Source of the DNA: RUG100 sp050953425
Lineage (GTDB): Bacteria; Bacillota; Clostridia; Peptostreptococcales; Anaerovoracaceae
Assembly: GCA_050953425.1 (NCBI GenBank)
Contig: JBMNMQ010000002.1
Span: 124,001 to 188,000 of the forward strand
Length of the DNA: 64,000 nt
Reading direction: 5' to 3'
This document shows, one piece after another, positions 55,028 to 64,000 of this stretch. Position numbers and translations under genes: made by a program. Under the pieces are notes generated by a model. It was not told the DNA's origin. It saw nothing but the letters and a program-made list of their open reading frames with translations, and did not search any database. How positions within the stretch are numbered: the stretch's first letter is position 1; the number at the start of each line of letters is the position of its first letter.

Positions 55028-56638
55028 TCATTTACGTATATCCGCAATACAAAGCTTTGCTAATTGTTCGCCGCGATTTTCAACTATTGCCTCAAATTCG
55101 GACTTGAATCCTCGAATATCTTATCAGCTCTATTAATAAAAGCGGGCTGCTCAATGATTTTTTGGATTGCATTATCTTTTACGTCTATTGATTCTTCTTC
55201 CTGTCAGGATCCTGGAAAGTTCTTTGTCAACAGTAGTCAAAGTGTGTTCTTGCGCAACTGAATCAAATTTCGGAAAATCCTCGTTCAAATAGGACTCGAC
55301 TAGTCTTAAGTAAAATAGATTTTCTTTTCTCGATAGGCTTATCAACATAATTTTTTAATTCCTCAAATGCTATGCGAAGAGAACGGGCTGCCAAGCTCCG
55401 CGATCCATTAGAAGGTTCTTCAACTCCTGGTATATGAATCATAACGAAGCGTACTGGTATCAAGTCCGCTGAAAAGTTATCACATAATTAGCATATTCGG
55501 GATGTAAATACACCGATAAAAATTCATAGCATCCGTTTCCGGCGAAATGATACAGAGACCTCAGATAATAATCTTGCATTGCCCTCATATAATTTGAAAG
55601 AACCTTTACCGTTCCATCGTCTGTCATAAGGTCTTTTAGCTGAATCCCATAAGAGAACGTACCTGCCAACTTGCGACAGACTCACCCGTTTGTTTCTTCA
55701 TAGTCAATCAGACTAACAACATTATCAAGAGTAAAACGCCTGTTCTTTGATGAATTGCACCTTCCGCATAAGGGTTCAAAAAAACCATTTTGCTTAAACC
55801 CACAAGATAATGGCCCAATATGATCAGGGCTTATCTTTTTTACCTGCCTTCCACAGTTCACGCATTTCCCAGAAGCGGCGCTGTTGTAAAGCGTATCTGC
55901 CATTTTCCAATCACCCTCAGACCACCACATAAACGCTCTTCTATCATGATTATAGGTTCTCATATTTTCATCGGATCGGCCTGGATCATTTCGCTTTCTG
56001 CAAAAAGTACAATAGTCATGTATTCCATCCAATCTATGCGGACAATCCCCCATAAAGCCCGGACTTAATTTTGTTGATCTGATATGCTGTGTTTTGCTGA
56101 AGAAAATTTCATATTTTCCCTCATCAAAAAGTTTGATGTCCTTAATTTTTTCTGGAAACGAAGAAATAATCTCCGATCGTGCTTTTTCTTTTCCTATTTT
56201 TTTTACAAGTAATTCCGTAGCCTTATATATAGGCATTGTTTTCTCAAATACATCTTCACCAACAAGCTTATTCCAGGCTTTGGCAAAGTTCGCATTCATA
56301 TACATATAACCTATATAGCGTTCTTTACCGCAAATAAGACATACTTTCTTTCCAATCGGATGAATCATTCTAGCTGCAATAGTTAGCCGATCATCAGAAT
56401 TTCCCGTTCCACGTATTCCCAATTCATCTGCTTTATTGACCCACCAATTAAAGCGTCCTGGGAAATACTTATAAAATGAAGTGGTTTTTCCTGAGCTACA
56501 TTGCCAATTAATTTTTCCATCTTCTGACCGAATACCCGGTAACCCTTTATATACCGGTGAATCAGCTATTTTATTCATATACTCCACATATGCTTTAGGC
56601 GCCTCAAATGTGCCACGTCCATACTTAATATCGCTCAT
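55028..56638 (-). pseudogene. Alw26I/Eco31I/Esp3I family type IIS restriction endonuclease (frameshifted)
   Basis: From MSDIKYGRGTFEAPKAYVEY the frame runs about 320 residues. It includes a zinc/HNH region with CTFCRKRNDPG, CVNCGRQVKKISPDHIGP and LCGRCNSSKNRRF. It then needs shifts near 55690, 55650, 55465 and 55275 and below to end near EFEAIVENRGEQLAKLC, giving about 537 residues in total, close to the family size. Known members cut outside GTCTC-type sites and use an HNH active site. GGAGGG precedes the ATG, five bases after the glycosylase gene. An apparent in-frame TGA is bypassed in another frame (NGESVASWQV), so indels rather than substitutions explain the damage. Confidence 0.72.
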
Positions 56639-56642
56639 TGTC

Positions 56643-57294
56643 TTAATCCCTCCCATATAAATGAAATTCATTCTTTGTAAATCCCATATCTAATGCCCGA
56701 TAAAGATATCGGGCGGCTACTGACGAATATGGTTGCCACTTTTTACATTTTTTCTTCACCGCTTCAGGTGATCTGTCATCGGTCTTATAAAGCCACTGAT
56801 AGCTTTGTAAAAATGCAACATCCTCAAATGGCAGAACATTTTGTCTGTCCAGGACGAAAATCAAATACATTTTTGCCGTCCACATCCTATTCCTGGAAGC
56901 TCCGTGAGTGCCTTAATAACATCTTCATCATGCATTTGCTCAAGATCAGAAAAGCGAATGCTCCCTTCCAAAATCGCATCTGTTGCTGCATGGATGTATC
57001 TTGCTTTAGCAGACGATGTGCCAATTCCCCGGATTTGCTCCACAGACAGAACATGAACTGCTTCTGGAGTAATTTTTCCATTACACATCTCTTCCAATCG
57101 GCCATATATCTTTGCACCGGCTTTAACAGACAGCATCTGTCAATAATTTCATGTACCAGAAATGGATATGGATCCTCATGAATTTCATAAGTTATCGGTC
57201 CAACCATTCGCATTGCCTTTGCGAGTCGTTTATCCTTGTTTGCCAAGTAACGGACAGCTTCAGTCTGATCATCAAGGACAACTATCTTTGACAA
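56643..57294 (-). pseudogene. AlkA/HhH-GPD-type DNA glycosylase (frameshifted)
   Basis: Three consecutive frames together give about 215 residues: an N-terminal part (MSKIVVLDDQTEAVRYLANKD..VGPITYEIHEDPYPFLVHEII), a middle with VEQIRGIGTSSAKARYIH and the helix-hairpin-helix LTELPGIG, and an end MWTAKMYLIFVLDR..LPFEDVAFL..KWQPYSSVAARYLYR. This is the 3-methyladenine glycosylase II layout, with the catalytic Asp expected in PFEDV. Breaks lie near 57140 and 56885. It sits between the helicase gene (21 bases) and the endonuclease (4 bases), so it is in the defence operon rather than a housekeeping setting. Confidence 0.78.
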
Positions 57295-57315
57295 GCTACC
57301 ACCTCCATTTCTGTA

Positions 57316-60110
57316 TTATTCTTCAGCAAATATCTCCGGAATATTGTTGTAAACCATTTTGGCCTCATTCTTCACATCCGCTCGTTCACAATTCAGCACC
57401 GCCAAATTGATTCTTATCCCATTATCTGTTCTGAGAATGTAATTCTCCTCATGCTGCCGTATATAGGTTGCCGTTTCAAACGAGAAACCGTTCTTCTGCA
57501 ACCAAATGCAGATCTTGTCTGTTGTGCTGTACTCAACGAACTCGTACCAGTCGTTCGTAAGATACTGCTTTCCTGTATATTTCTTCAGCTCAGTGGAAAA
57601 TCGCATAAAGTAGTTTGACAACCGGAACAGAATAATGTCATTGATATTATTCAGGGTTTCTTCGATAATGGCGTTCTTATGCCGCGGGCTCCCATCGTAT
57701 GGCTCCTTTCACCGTCGATATAGACGCTTTTGCCCCTGCCGCTGATAATATCCGATTGCTTCTTCAACCATGTATTTAACCCCTTTACCTTGAAACCACT
57801 GTGTTAAGAGTTTTGCATAGTATCGGAGATTGGCATGTTCACCTTTCGAATTTGTTCTACCGAGAGTGGTCTTCTCATAATTTTCCCAGTCAAACACAGT
57901 ACAAAGTTTCTCGAGAAACGCCAATGTATCATTATATCGAACATATCCGTAAATATTCACAGGCGGATAATCAAGCCCGTTTTCTATTGCATTAACAACC
58001 TTATCTATTTGATCGACCGAAATGTTGATATCATCGTCCGGTTCATTCTTTCTGCCGGTAAACGCTGTTTTAATCTCCTGGGTTATAGCCGGAGTCAAGC
58101 ATTTCATTGAACTCTCTGCGAACACGCCCCTTGCGATTAAGCAGGATATCCCGGACGAGAATATTGGCTGATTTACGCATGAACGAAAACTGCTCTTCAG
58201 TCTGGCCTTTCAGCTTTTCCAGTTTTGCTATTCCGTTCCGCAAGACAATCCACGATGTATTTCTTTTCAGCTTTCGGTGAGCGAATCAATCGAAAGGCTC
58301 TGAGTCTCAGCTTCTTTCTTCAAAAGATCCGTGAAGTCTTCCGGCTCCACATCACCGTTAGGCAGGCAGACGAAGAAAACATTTCCGTAAAGCGCATACT
58401 GGATGCGGCCCACACGTCCGATGAGATTTCTGAACTCAACCGAGGACATCGGCGATCTTCCGTTTTTGAAATCAGTAACGAAAAGGTTGTCCGCAGGAAG
58501 ATTTACTCCTTCCAGCAGAGTGCTCGTACAGAAGATGGTGCTGATTCCACCGTCTACGTTTGCGGAACAGCTCCTCTATCTTCAGTCGGATATTCGTAGG
58601 AAGATAACCTACGTGATACGCGACACCGCGTTCAACTGTATCCGCAAGGAAATACTCATCATGAACCTGCTCTCTGATCTCTCCTCGCGAGTTCTTCCAG
58701 ATCCTCGTCTGATCTCTTAGGCTGCCTCGTCAGCGTATTCCTAGGCAAAGCCTGTGACCTTCAGCTTTGGAATTGCAGTAGATCAGATTCTTTTTCCCTT
58801 CACCGAAGCTCGTCGATAAAATCGAAGAATGTTTTTCCAATATCAAAGGTACTGCACAAATGCAGCTCTTTTGACAGCCCATTGTAATACCCCTGCTGAC
58901 AGTTCCTCATATCAATAAGGAACTTCTCCTGGCTGACCGGCGTGAAAGCCGATGTGAAATGCTCACTCTTTCCGGCGGCCTCTTCACTGGACGTCAGCTC
59001 GAGGTAAAGATCCGGGTTGGGTATGTTCGGCGAAGCGAAAATAACATGTGGCGGCGTTTCACTGCGGTTCAGCATTCCAATAACCTGGAAATAGAACATG
59101 CTGCGGCTCGCCACGCTTCGAAATGTTCTGTGCCTCATCCACGAACAGATAATTCACCGGAATATCCGCGAAACCAATCAGCTGATACATCATGCGCTCC
59201 GGGCGTCATCCACGAAATATGTAGTGATGCTCGTTCTTTTCCTGGAGGATCGTCGCACCAGCGGAAGTTACAATACGGTAGTCCTTTTCCCGGAGCAGCA
59301 TTCCCATTTCATGCGCAAGCTCATCTGACACTTCGTTTATCAGCGCTTTGGTAGGAAACAAGTATTGCAAAATTACAGTCAGCCTCCTGCTGAATCCTAT
59401 TCTTGATAAAAGTCCGCATAACGAAGGACTTCCCCATCGACGTCGGGCCGGCATAACTGAAATACTGATCCTTACATATATGATCGAAGACTGTCTTCTG
59501 TGAACGGAGGAAGTACTGATTATTTTCTTCCGGAATCCTGAGGTACTCCTTCTGGACTTCATCAGACAGTCTATCCAGAAGATCTATTTGTGCAAATTCC
59601 GGAACACTGTGCTGAAGCCCCAGGTAATTGCTCGTACCTGGTAAGAACGGATCCCATCACGTATTGAATATCCCGGTTTCCTGGATATTGAAGATGAAGC
59701 AGGGTGACGATTTCCTGCGCCAGAGACTTCTGCTGATCTGCTCTTTTCTCATCGTTCGACTTTGACAGAAGATCTTGCGAACCGCAGGGCATCGTCAATG
59801 TCTATCTGCTTTGCTTTTGCCCGTGTAGAAAAAACCGCAAGAAAGTCGTATACAGCAGTGAATCATATATTTCATTCAGATAAGCATTCTGTTCAATGCC
59901 CGTGTAGATTGCCTGCCCGAGCGTTGATTTTTTTCTGTTCTTCCCATTTATCTCGCACTCCCAAGCAGCAATTCATCCATAATCTCTTTTATTGTCGTTT
60001 TCGGCATCGTTGAACGGAAGAAAATAAAAATAATATGAATGCATGCCGAGATTCAGTTCAGTTATCTTATTTCTTATATAAGGAATGACCGTCTGAATGT
60101 CAGTTTTCAT
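57316..60110 (-). pseudogene. hamB: HamB-like DEAD/DEAH-box helicase of a Hachiman-type system (frameshifted)
   Basis: The start ATG overlaps the upstream HamA-like stop (ATGA): MKTDIQTVIPYIRNKI. Joined across at least six indels, the protein is about 930 residues. It has an N-terminal helical part, FAQIDLLDRLSDEVQ, Walker A SYAGPTSMGKSFVM, ILVPTKALINEVSDELAHE, a Walker B box FVDEAQN and motif VI EFRNLIGRVGRI, then a C-terminal domain to EIFAEE. HamB proteins of Hachiman are SF2 helicases of this size paired with HamA. Seen: helicase motifs and coupling. Inference: the HamB identity, from the adjacent HamA-like protein. Confidence 0.65.
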
Positions 60111-61409
60111 TTAATCACAGCTTCAGTTCTGAATTCATCATTGCTGTCCGCTGTAATACCAAGTGTATAGCCGATGAAAATTCCGAACGCCATATCCGGC
60201 CCATCTTCTTTTCTTCCGTCGGGGATCAATATCTTCTTAAGTACCTTTGTAGTGTCCTCATCAAACGTATGGTTCATAAGTGTATTATTTACCATCCCGC
60301 GTTCTCTGAACTTCCCGGACTTGATTGCCAAGAGGATTTCGAAGGCGTGATCTATCGCTTCCACAAGATCTCCGCAGATGCTTGATGCTCCAAATACAAG
60401 CTGATAACTGACTTTTCCATTCACCTTTCTCTTCAGAAGATGAACGCTGTCACTCTGGCTATTGAAATATCCAGAAGAAGTGCTTATTTCAACTTTGCTT
60501 AATAGCTTCGGAGCGTGCAGTCCTCCTTCCAGAAAGGAATAACCAGCATTTCACCGAGTTCATTTCCAGATCCTTTTTCGTCCGGTTTCCCATTCTGCTG
60601 CATCCGGCGCAGTGCTTTCGCTACGATACTGCTTTCACGCTTTTTGTCTTTAAATTCCTGGATCTGTGTCCGTGAATACACATACACCCCAGCGCTATCA
60701 AAAAGGAAGTCGCTTAAAGGCATGTAATCAAATGCAGAATCCGAGATATCCAGATAATAGAAATTCAGTCCGCTCTGGTTTTTGAGCCCAAGGGAGCTGT
60801 TGTCATCAACACGTTTGAAAACATCATCGAAGTTAATATCACCGAGCGTACATTCGAGTCTCTGATTTTCGATAACCTCTTCAGTATGAATCTGTATCTC
60901 ATTTCTTTTTGAAGAAAATCCAGAAACATATTCTTCTGTAACATCGTCAATAGACGCTTCGCCCGCCCTGTTTTTTACTGATACAACTGTGTATAGAAAA
61001 ATGTTGGCAAAGAAATCAGCCGGTATAACCGCCCTTGCATTAACTATTTCTGTCCTTCCTGAATTTTTCCTATTGTGACACTGTCTGATTCAACGCTGTC
61101 CCGCACCATGTCCTGAAGTGCAAGTATGGCCAGCGGAATTTTATCCTCGTCCAATAGCGGAATAACTTCATTCGCCATTCCATTGGCAACGGCAACGACA
61201 TCCGCCTGCAGTCCTTCATCAATTGGTATGCCGTTGAGATTATATTTACAGGATAGGAGTTTGCTGATAGTCGGCCCGTCATCCCTAATCAAATCCGCAT
61301 ATGTGGGATCGATAGTTTTCAGCACAGCGGCACAAAGCGTCTTATCGTATACATTTGGCTTGGCGCAGATTTTCAGCACCCTGATAAATGTTCCAAAGCA
61401 TAGCTTCAC
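60107..61409 (-). pseudogene. hamA: HamA-like (DUF1837) nuclease protein with N-terminal extension (frameshifted)
   Basis: The last 230 residues match DUF1837/HamA: IVAKALRRMQQNGKPD, GNELGEMLV, then in a shifted frame GGLHAPKLLSKVEIS, SDSVHLLKRKV and YQLVFGASSICGDLVEAIDHAFE. About 200 residues precede this (MKLCFGTFIRVLKICAK..; LLDEDKIPLAILALQDMV; ADFFANIFLYTVVSVKNR). They are longer than a simple HamA and look like an extra domain. At least two indels (near 61045 and 60520) interrupt the frame. GGGAGG lies eight bases before the GTG. In Hachiman, HamA is the effector nuclease released by HamB. Confidence 0.65.
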
Positions 61410-61445
61410 AAACAAGGCCTCCCTATAAAAAAAATCCAGCGGCGA

Positions 61446-61663
61446 TTATTTCTGTTCGTCCTTGTCTTGAACGAAGTCAACAAGATCACCGATATTGCAG
61501 TTGAACTCCTCGCAGATTCTGCCAAGTACTTCCAAACTGACAGCCTCACCTCTTCCCATTTTCGCAATCGTGGAAGAGGTGATTTTTGTTTGCGCCATCA
61601 GATCCTTCTTCAGCATGTTCTTATCAATTAACAATTTCCAAGTTTGTTATAGCTGTAAGACAT
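61446..61663 (-). pseudogene. XRE-family helix-turn-helix regulator (one-base frameshift)
   Basis: From the ATG behind GGGAGG the frame reads MSYSYNKL and stops after a missing T. Restoring CTTTGG gives MSYSYNKLWKLLIDKNMLKKDLMAQTKITSSTIAKMGRGEAVSLEVLGRICEEFNCNIGDLVDF as one XRE domain protein (given here only as the intended product; split at the break near 61637). It lies 36 bases upstream of the HamA-like gene and probably controls the operon. Confidence 0.82.
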
Positions 61664-61981
61664 TTTCTGCCTCCCAATACAATCGATATAAGCACATGTG
61701 AAAATTCGGCTTTATATAGATTCTATCACAAAATGTAGTTTTTCACATTCCGCATTTGAAATGTCGCCACCCTGCATACGTTTTCTCAAAGTTCTTTACT
61801 TCATTTGTTTTCCTCACAACTCAAAAGCAACTCTGAAGCAACTCAAAACAACGATTAAAAAGAAGCCTTCAGGCATAATCAGGCTGTAAGGTCAATGATC
61901 CGGCTGGCTGCGGATCTCCAGTAAAGCCTTAACGCATCCCGACTCCTTCTGGAATGGAACCGGGATAGAAAGGGCCAAAAC

Positions 61982-62174
61982 ATGACTGAATCAGAAGCAA
62001 GAGATTATCGGATAAGCATTGAAAGTTCAGAAAAGGCAATCACGCAGAGCTTGATTCTTCTGTGGTTCTGGGCATCTACAGCAAGTACGGTGCCAGGTGT
62101 CTGGAGGAAGTCAGTGACTTCGACCTCCTGACGTCTTCAACGAAATGACAGCAATCGAATCAGATTTGAGATGA
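61982..62174 (+). pseudogene. Small conserved mobile-element protein (frameshifted)
   Basis: The start MTESEARDYRISIESS is followed, in a second frame, by LDSSVVLGIYSKYGARCLEEVSD and, in a third, by LPDVFNEMTAIESDLR, ending at TGA. Together this is a protein of about 64 residues of unknown function. The surrounding 61664-61981 is AT-rich and without a gene I can support; it should contain the XRE-gene promoter. Confidence 0.45.
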
Positions 62175-62296
62175 ATCACCGTCACGGAAGCATGACGTAA
62201 AAACCGCTCCCCATGTGCCGCGGCGCATCTCACGACGGGTGAGGTGGGCACGAGCCGGGACAACGGACAACTGAATAGCTGCAAGTCTGCCTGCGT

Positions 62297-62362
62297 GCAT
62301 GGCGGACCGCGAGAACGAACTTTTTTATGCCTCGTTCCTGATGGTCCCGCCATGCCTTTTTA
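62297..62362 (+). terminator. Long hairpin with T-tract before the sigma-like gene
   Basis: GCATGGCGGACC pairs with GGTCCCGCCATGC across a 34-base interior that itself contains CGAACGA-type pairing. CTTTTTATCG follows. It ends rightward transcription entering the phage-like module, or forms a structured leader. Confidence 0.6.
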
Positions 62363-62368
62363 TCGTGC

Positions 62369-62411
62369 ATCTCCGGTTCCTCCGGCAACGAGGGGGAAAC
62401 GGAGATTTTTT
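62369..62411 (+). promoter_or_regulatory. Hairpin that includes the ribosome site of the sigma-like gene
   Basis: ATCTCCG (62369-62375) pairs with CGGAGAT (62400-62406), directly followed by TTTTT and then the ATG. The GGAG inside the 3' arm is the only ribosome site, so the stem would both look like a terminator and hide the start signal. Confidence 0.5.
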
Positions 62412-63043
62412 ATGAAACTGCACAAGACAAGAACAGACGAAGCGCGGAACCTACAAGTACTACGACGCTAGACGGGAAAGCTCGTCGTCGAGCTGAAACC
62501 CGGCGAGAACGATGTGACGGAGGCCGACATCCGCACGTCTTCACCTCTCTGGATGACAGCCGAGGTCAGGAGCAACCCTCAAGTACCGGCACGGCGATCA
62601 GAAGCGAACAGAAGGCCACTGGCCGAGAAGATGGAAGACGGACTACATCAGCTGGGTTTGAGAGGAACCTACTCACCGCAAGCCGGACGGAAGACGAAAT
62701 CGAGCTCGCCATGGAAGACGCCGTCCCGGACAACTGGCTCGCGCTCCATCGAGGAGATGACCGGCGACGGCGATCGCGGACGGACTCGGGGACAAGGCCA
62801 GATTCCTTCTACACCATCGACGAACACGACAGGGAGCTGCCGCCGGACATGTGGAACGGCTGAACGAGGTCGTCGCCGCCATGCCGAAAGAACTGGCAGG
62901 ATCATCTATGAGCTGAAGTACATCAGAGGAATACAGCAACTACGGAGATCGCCGCGATCCGCCATGTCACGGAGAGCGCGATCCGCAAGACACTGACGAA
63001 GATCGAGAACACCATCCGCAATGACGAAGAACTGAAGAAAACT
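62412..63043 (+). pseudogene. Phage-type sigma-70 region 4-like protein (multiple frameshifts)
   Basis: The start MKLHKTRTDEAR and later segments KLVVELKPGENDVTEADIR, LNEVVAAMPKE and EIAAIRHVTESAIRKTLTKIENTIRND lie in different frames. The last is a region-4-like HTH for promoter -35 or operator binding. Proteins with this layout are common in clostridial phages and integrative elements. At least five indels are needed to join them. The end is uncertain. Confidence 0.5.
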
Positions 63044-63085
63044 GCGCCGCGGGGGTGCGCTTTTCGGACTGAAAACGGGGACGGA

Positions 63086-63125
63086 AGACCTGAGGAGAGA
63101 CTAGACTCTCCCCGGGTCTTTCTTA
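63086..63125 (+). terminator. Intrinsic terminator after the sigma-like gene
   Basis: AGACC..GGAGAG pairs with CTCTCC..GGTCT and is followed by TTTCTTAT. It precedes the AAGGAGG of the next gene. Confidence 0.65.
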
Positions 63126-63145
63126 TCACGAATAAGGAGGTTTCT

Positions 63146-63482
63146 ATGGAACACGGCTACATGCCCGTCATCTACGTCTGCGGCTCCTTTCGCGGACGAT
63201 CCCGCGGGCAATACGGAAAAGGCGAAAGAGGTACGCCAGGTTCGCCGTGGACAGCGGATACATCCCGGTATCGCCCCACCTCGCGTTCTGCTTCATGGAT
63301 GAAAGCACGGAACGCCGCAAGGCCATGTTCATGGATCTGGTGACTGCTCGGCAAGTGCTCCGAGATCTGGTACTTCGGCGACCGCATCACATCCGGCATG
63401 GACATCGAACTGGAACGCGCCACGCAAGCGCCGGATGAAGATCCGGCACTTCACCGAGGACTGCCGGGAGGTGACCGTATGA
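63146..63482 (+). pseudogene. DUF4406/DUF7768-like phage protein (frameshifted)
   Basis: Behind AAGGAGG the frame reads MEHGYMPVIYVCGSFRG. Other frames continue with YARFAVDSGYIPVSPHLAFCFMD, MFMDLV, EIWYFGDRITSGMDIELERA and IRHFTEDCREVTV, ending in TGA. This is the nucleoside 2-deoxyribosyltransferase-like fold of DUF4406-type proteins, frequent in phages. Breaks lie near 63195, 63345 and 63435. The TGA overlaps the next start (ATGA). Confidence 0.65.
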
Positions 63483-64000
63483 GAGATCTAGGCGATCGCC
63501 TACGGCAGCAGCCGTCAGGCAAAGACCTGGTCGAACAAGCAGATCAGCTTTCGACGAACTGAAGGCCAGACTGAAGACCACCATCCGCACGCCGGAGTCC
63601 GCCGAGGAATACCAGAAGATGAGCCGCGCCGACAGGGAAACGGCGAAGGATCACGGCGGCTTCGTCGGAGGCGTTCTCGCGAACGGACGCAGGACGATCA
63701 GCTCCGTCGAGAAGCGCTCGATGGTCGCCCTGGACGGCGACCGCATCACGCCGGACTTCCTCGATGACTACGAGAAGCTCTGCCCCTACACCTCCGCCCT
63801 TTACACCACGCACAGCAGCACGCCGGAGAGTCCGCGGGTGCGGCTCGTCTTCCCTCTGACACGGGACGTCACGCCGGAGGAATATGTGGCGGTTGCCAGG
63901 TATCTGGCGCAGTCACTGAACATCGAGTACTTCGACGAGTGCTCCCTACCAGGTCAATCAGCTGATGTACTGGCCGTCGACTCCCAGCGAACGGAGCCTT
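63479..64000 (+). pseudogene. VapE/primase-like protein N-terminus (frameshifted, runs off the window)
   Basis: After a short broken start, the frames give AYGSSRQAKTWSNKQISF, then ELKARLKTTIRTPESAEEYQ, GGFVGGVLANGRRTISSVEKRSM, LDGDRITPDFLDDYEKL, YTTHSSTPESPRVRLVFPLTRDV and VNQLMYWPSTPS. This is the N-terminal region of virulence-associated E / DUF5906-type replication proteins of phages and integrative elements. Breaks are near 63488, 63555 and 63945. The helicase/primase core would lie beyond the right edge. Confidence 0.7.

Noticed and set aside
55460..55700. In-frame TGA in the endonuclease read as selenocysteine or recoding
   Set aside because: Another frame gives a smooth NGESVASWQVRSL continuation, and neighbouring homopolymer shifts explain it; no SECIS-like element is evident.

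Overview
The window looks like a chromosome segment of an anaerobic Bacillota, most likely a clostridial lineage. The reasons are the linked order rplU-rpmA-obgE-HD-radical SAM, a recA with a Bacillus/Clostridium-type LexA box, several large Ig/Cna-type surface proteins, oxygen- and NO-detoxifying iron-sulfur genes, and strong AGGAGG ribosome sites. A close affiliation (for example Anaerovoracaceae) is only a guess. Positions 1-33 kb are visibly GC-rich. Positions about 33.5-62 kb are clearly more AT-rich and hold most of the mobile and defence genes. The last 2 kb is GC-rich again and phage- or plasmid-like.

Layout. (1) 0-7 kb, minus strand: radical SAM gene (runs off the left edge), HD hydrolase, obgE, rpmA, rplU and recA. 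(2) 7-11 kb: a guanidinium exporter gene behind an attenuator-like leader, a GCAxxG cysteine protein coupled to a DUF134-NifX protein under a 16-bp palindrome, and a DUF3021/LytTR pair. (3) 11.5-21.6 kb: three large surface or repeat proteins, a KptA-type RNA phosphotransferase and a surface-protein remnant. (4) 21.7-28.9 kb: a peroxiredoxin with a TrxR-AhpF-like reductase, a decayed metal P-type ATPase, a flavodoxin, a membrane protein and an EFR1 ferredoxin. (5) 29-33.3 kb: a 1430-residue Cna/SpaA protein whose C-terminal STGDPG-TM-Arg signal matches that of the 17-20 kb surface protein.

(6) 33.4-40.6 kb: a nitrosative/oxidative-stress cluster. It reads mini-ferredoxin, hcp, UDG-like gene, ferredoxin-type protein, DUF2249, cupin, ferredoxin and a flavodiiron gene. 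The flavodiiron gene is cut by an insertion carrying an ATPase fragment and an IS3 remnant. A divergent Crp/Fnr regulator sits next to a promoter with a palindrome centred at -41.5, the class II activator position. (7) 41-51.3 kb: GNAT and TIGR04076 genes, then a type I restriction operon (hsdM missing its 5' part, hsdS, hsdR) followed by a DUF262/GmrSD-type gene. That last gene is split by a precisely bounded 1544-bp ISL3 element with an 8-bp target duplication.

(8) 51.5-61.7 kb: a second defence block. It has an excisionase-like HTH, an N6-adenine methylase, a circularly permuted cytosine-C5 methylase, and a convergent operon of XRE regulator, HamA-like, HamB-like helicase (Hachiman), AlkA-like glycosylase and Alw26I/Eco31I-family HNH endonuclease. 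The methylases plus the endonuclease fit a type IIS restriction system. (9) 61.9-64 kb: an integrative-element or phage fragment with a small ORF, a sigma-like protein, a DUF4406-type protein and the start of a VapE/primase-like protein.

From about 51.7 kb to the right end almost every gene is interrupted by one-base or two-base indels, many at homopolymers, while the protein sequence on either side stays conserved. This is either a low-quality stretch of sequence or a recently decaying island. Those genes are listed as pseudogenes with that caveat.
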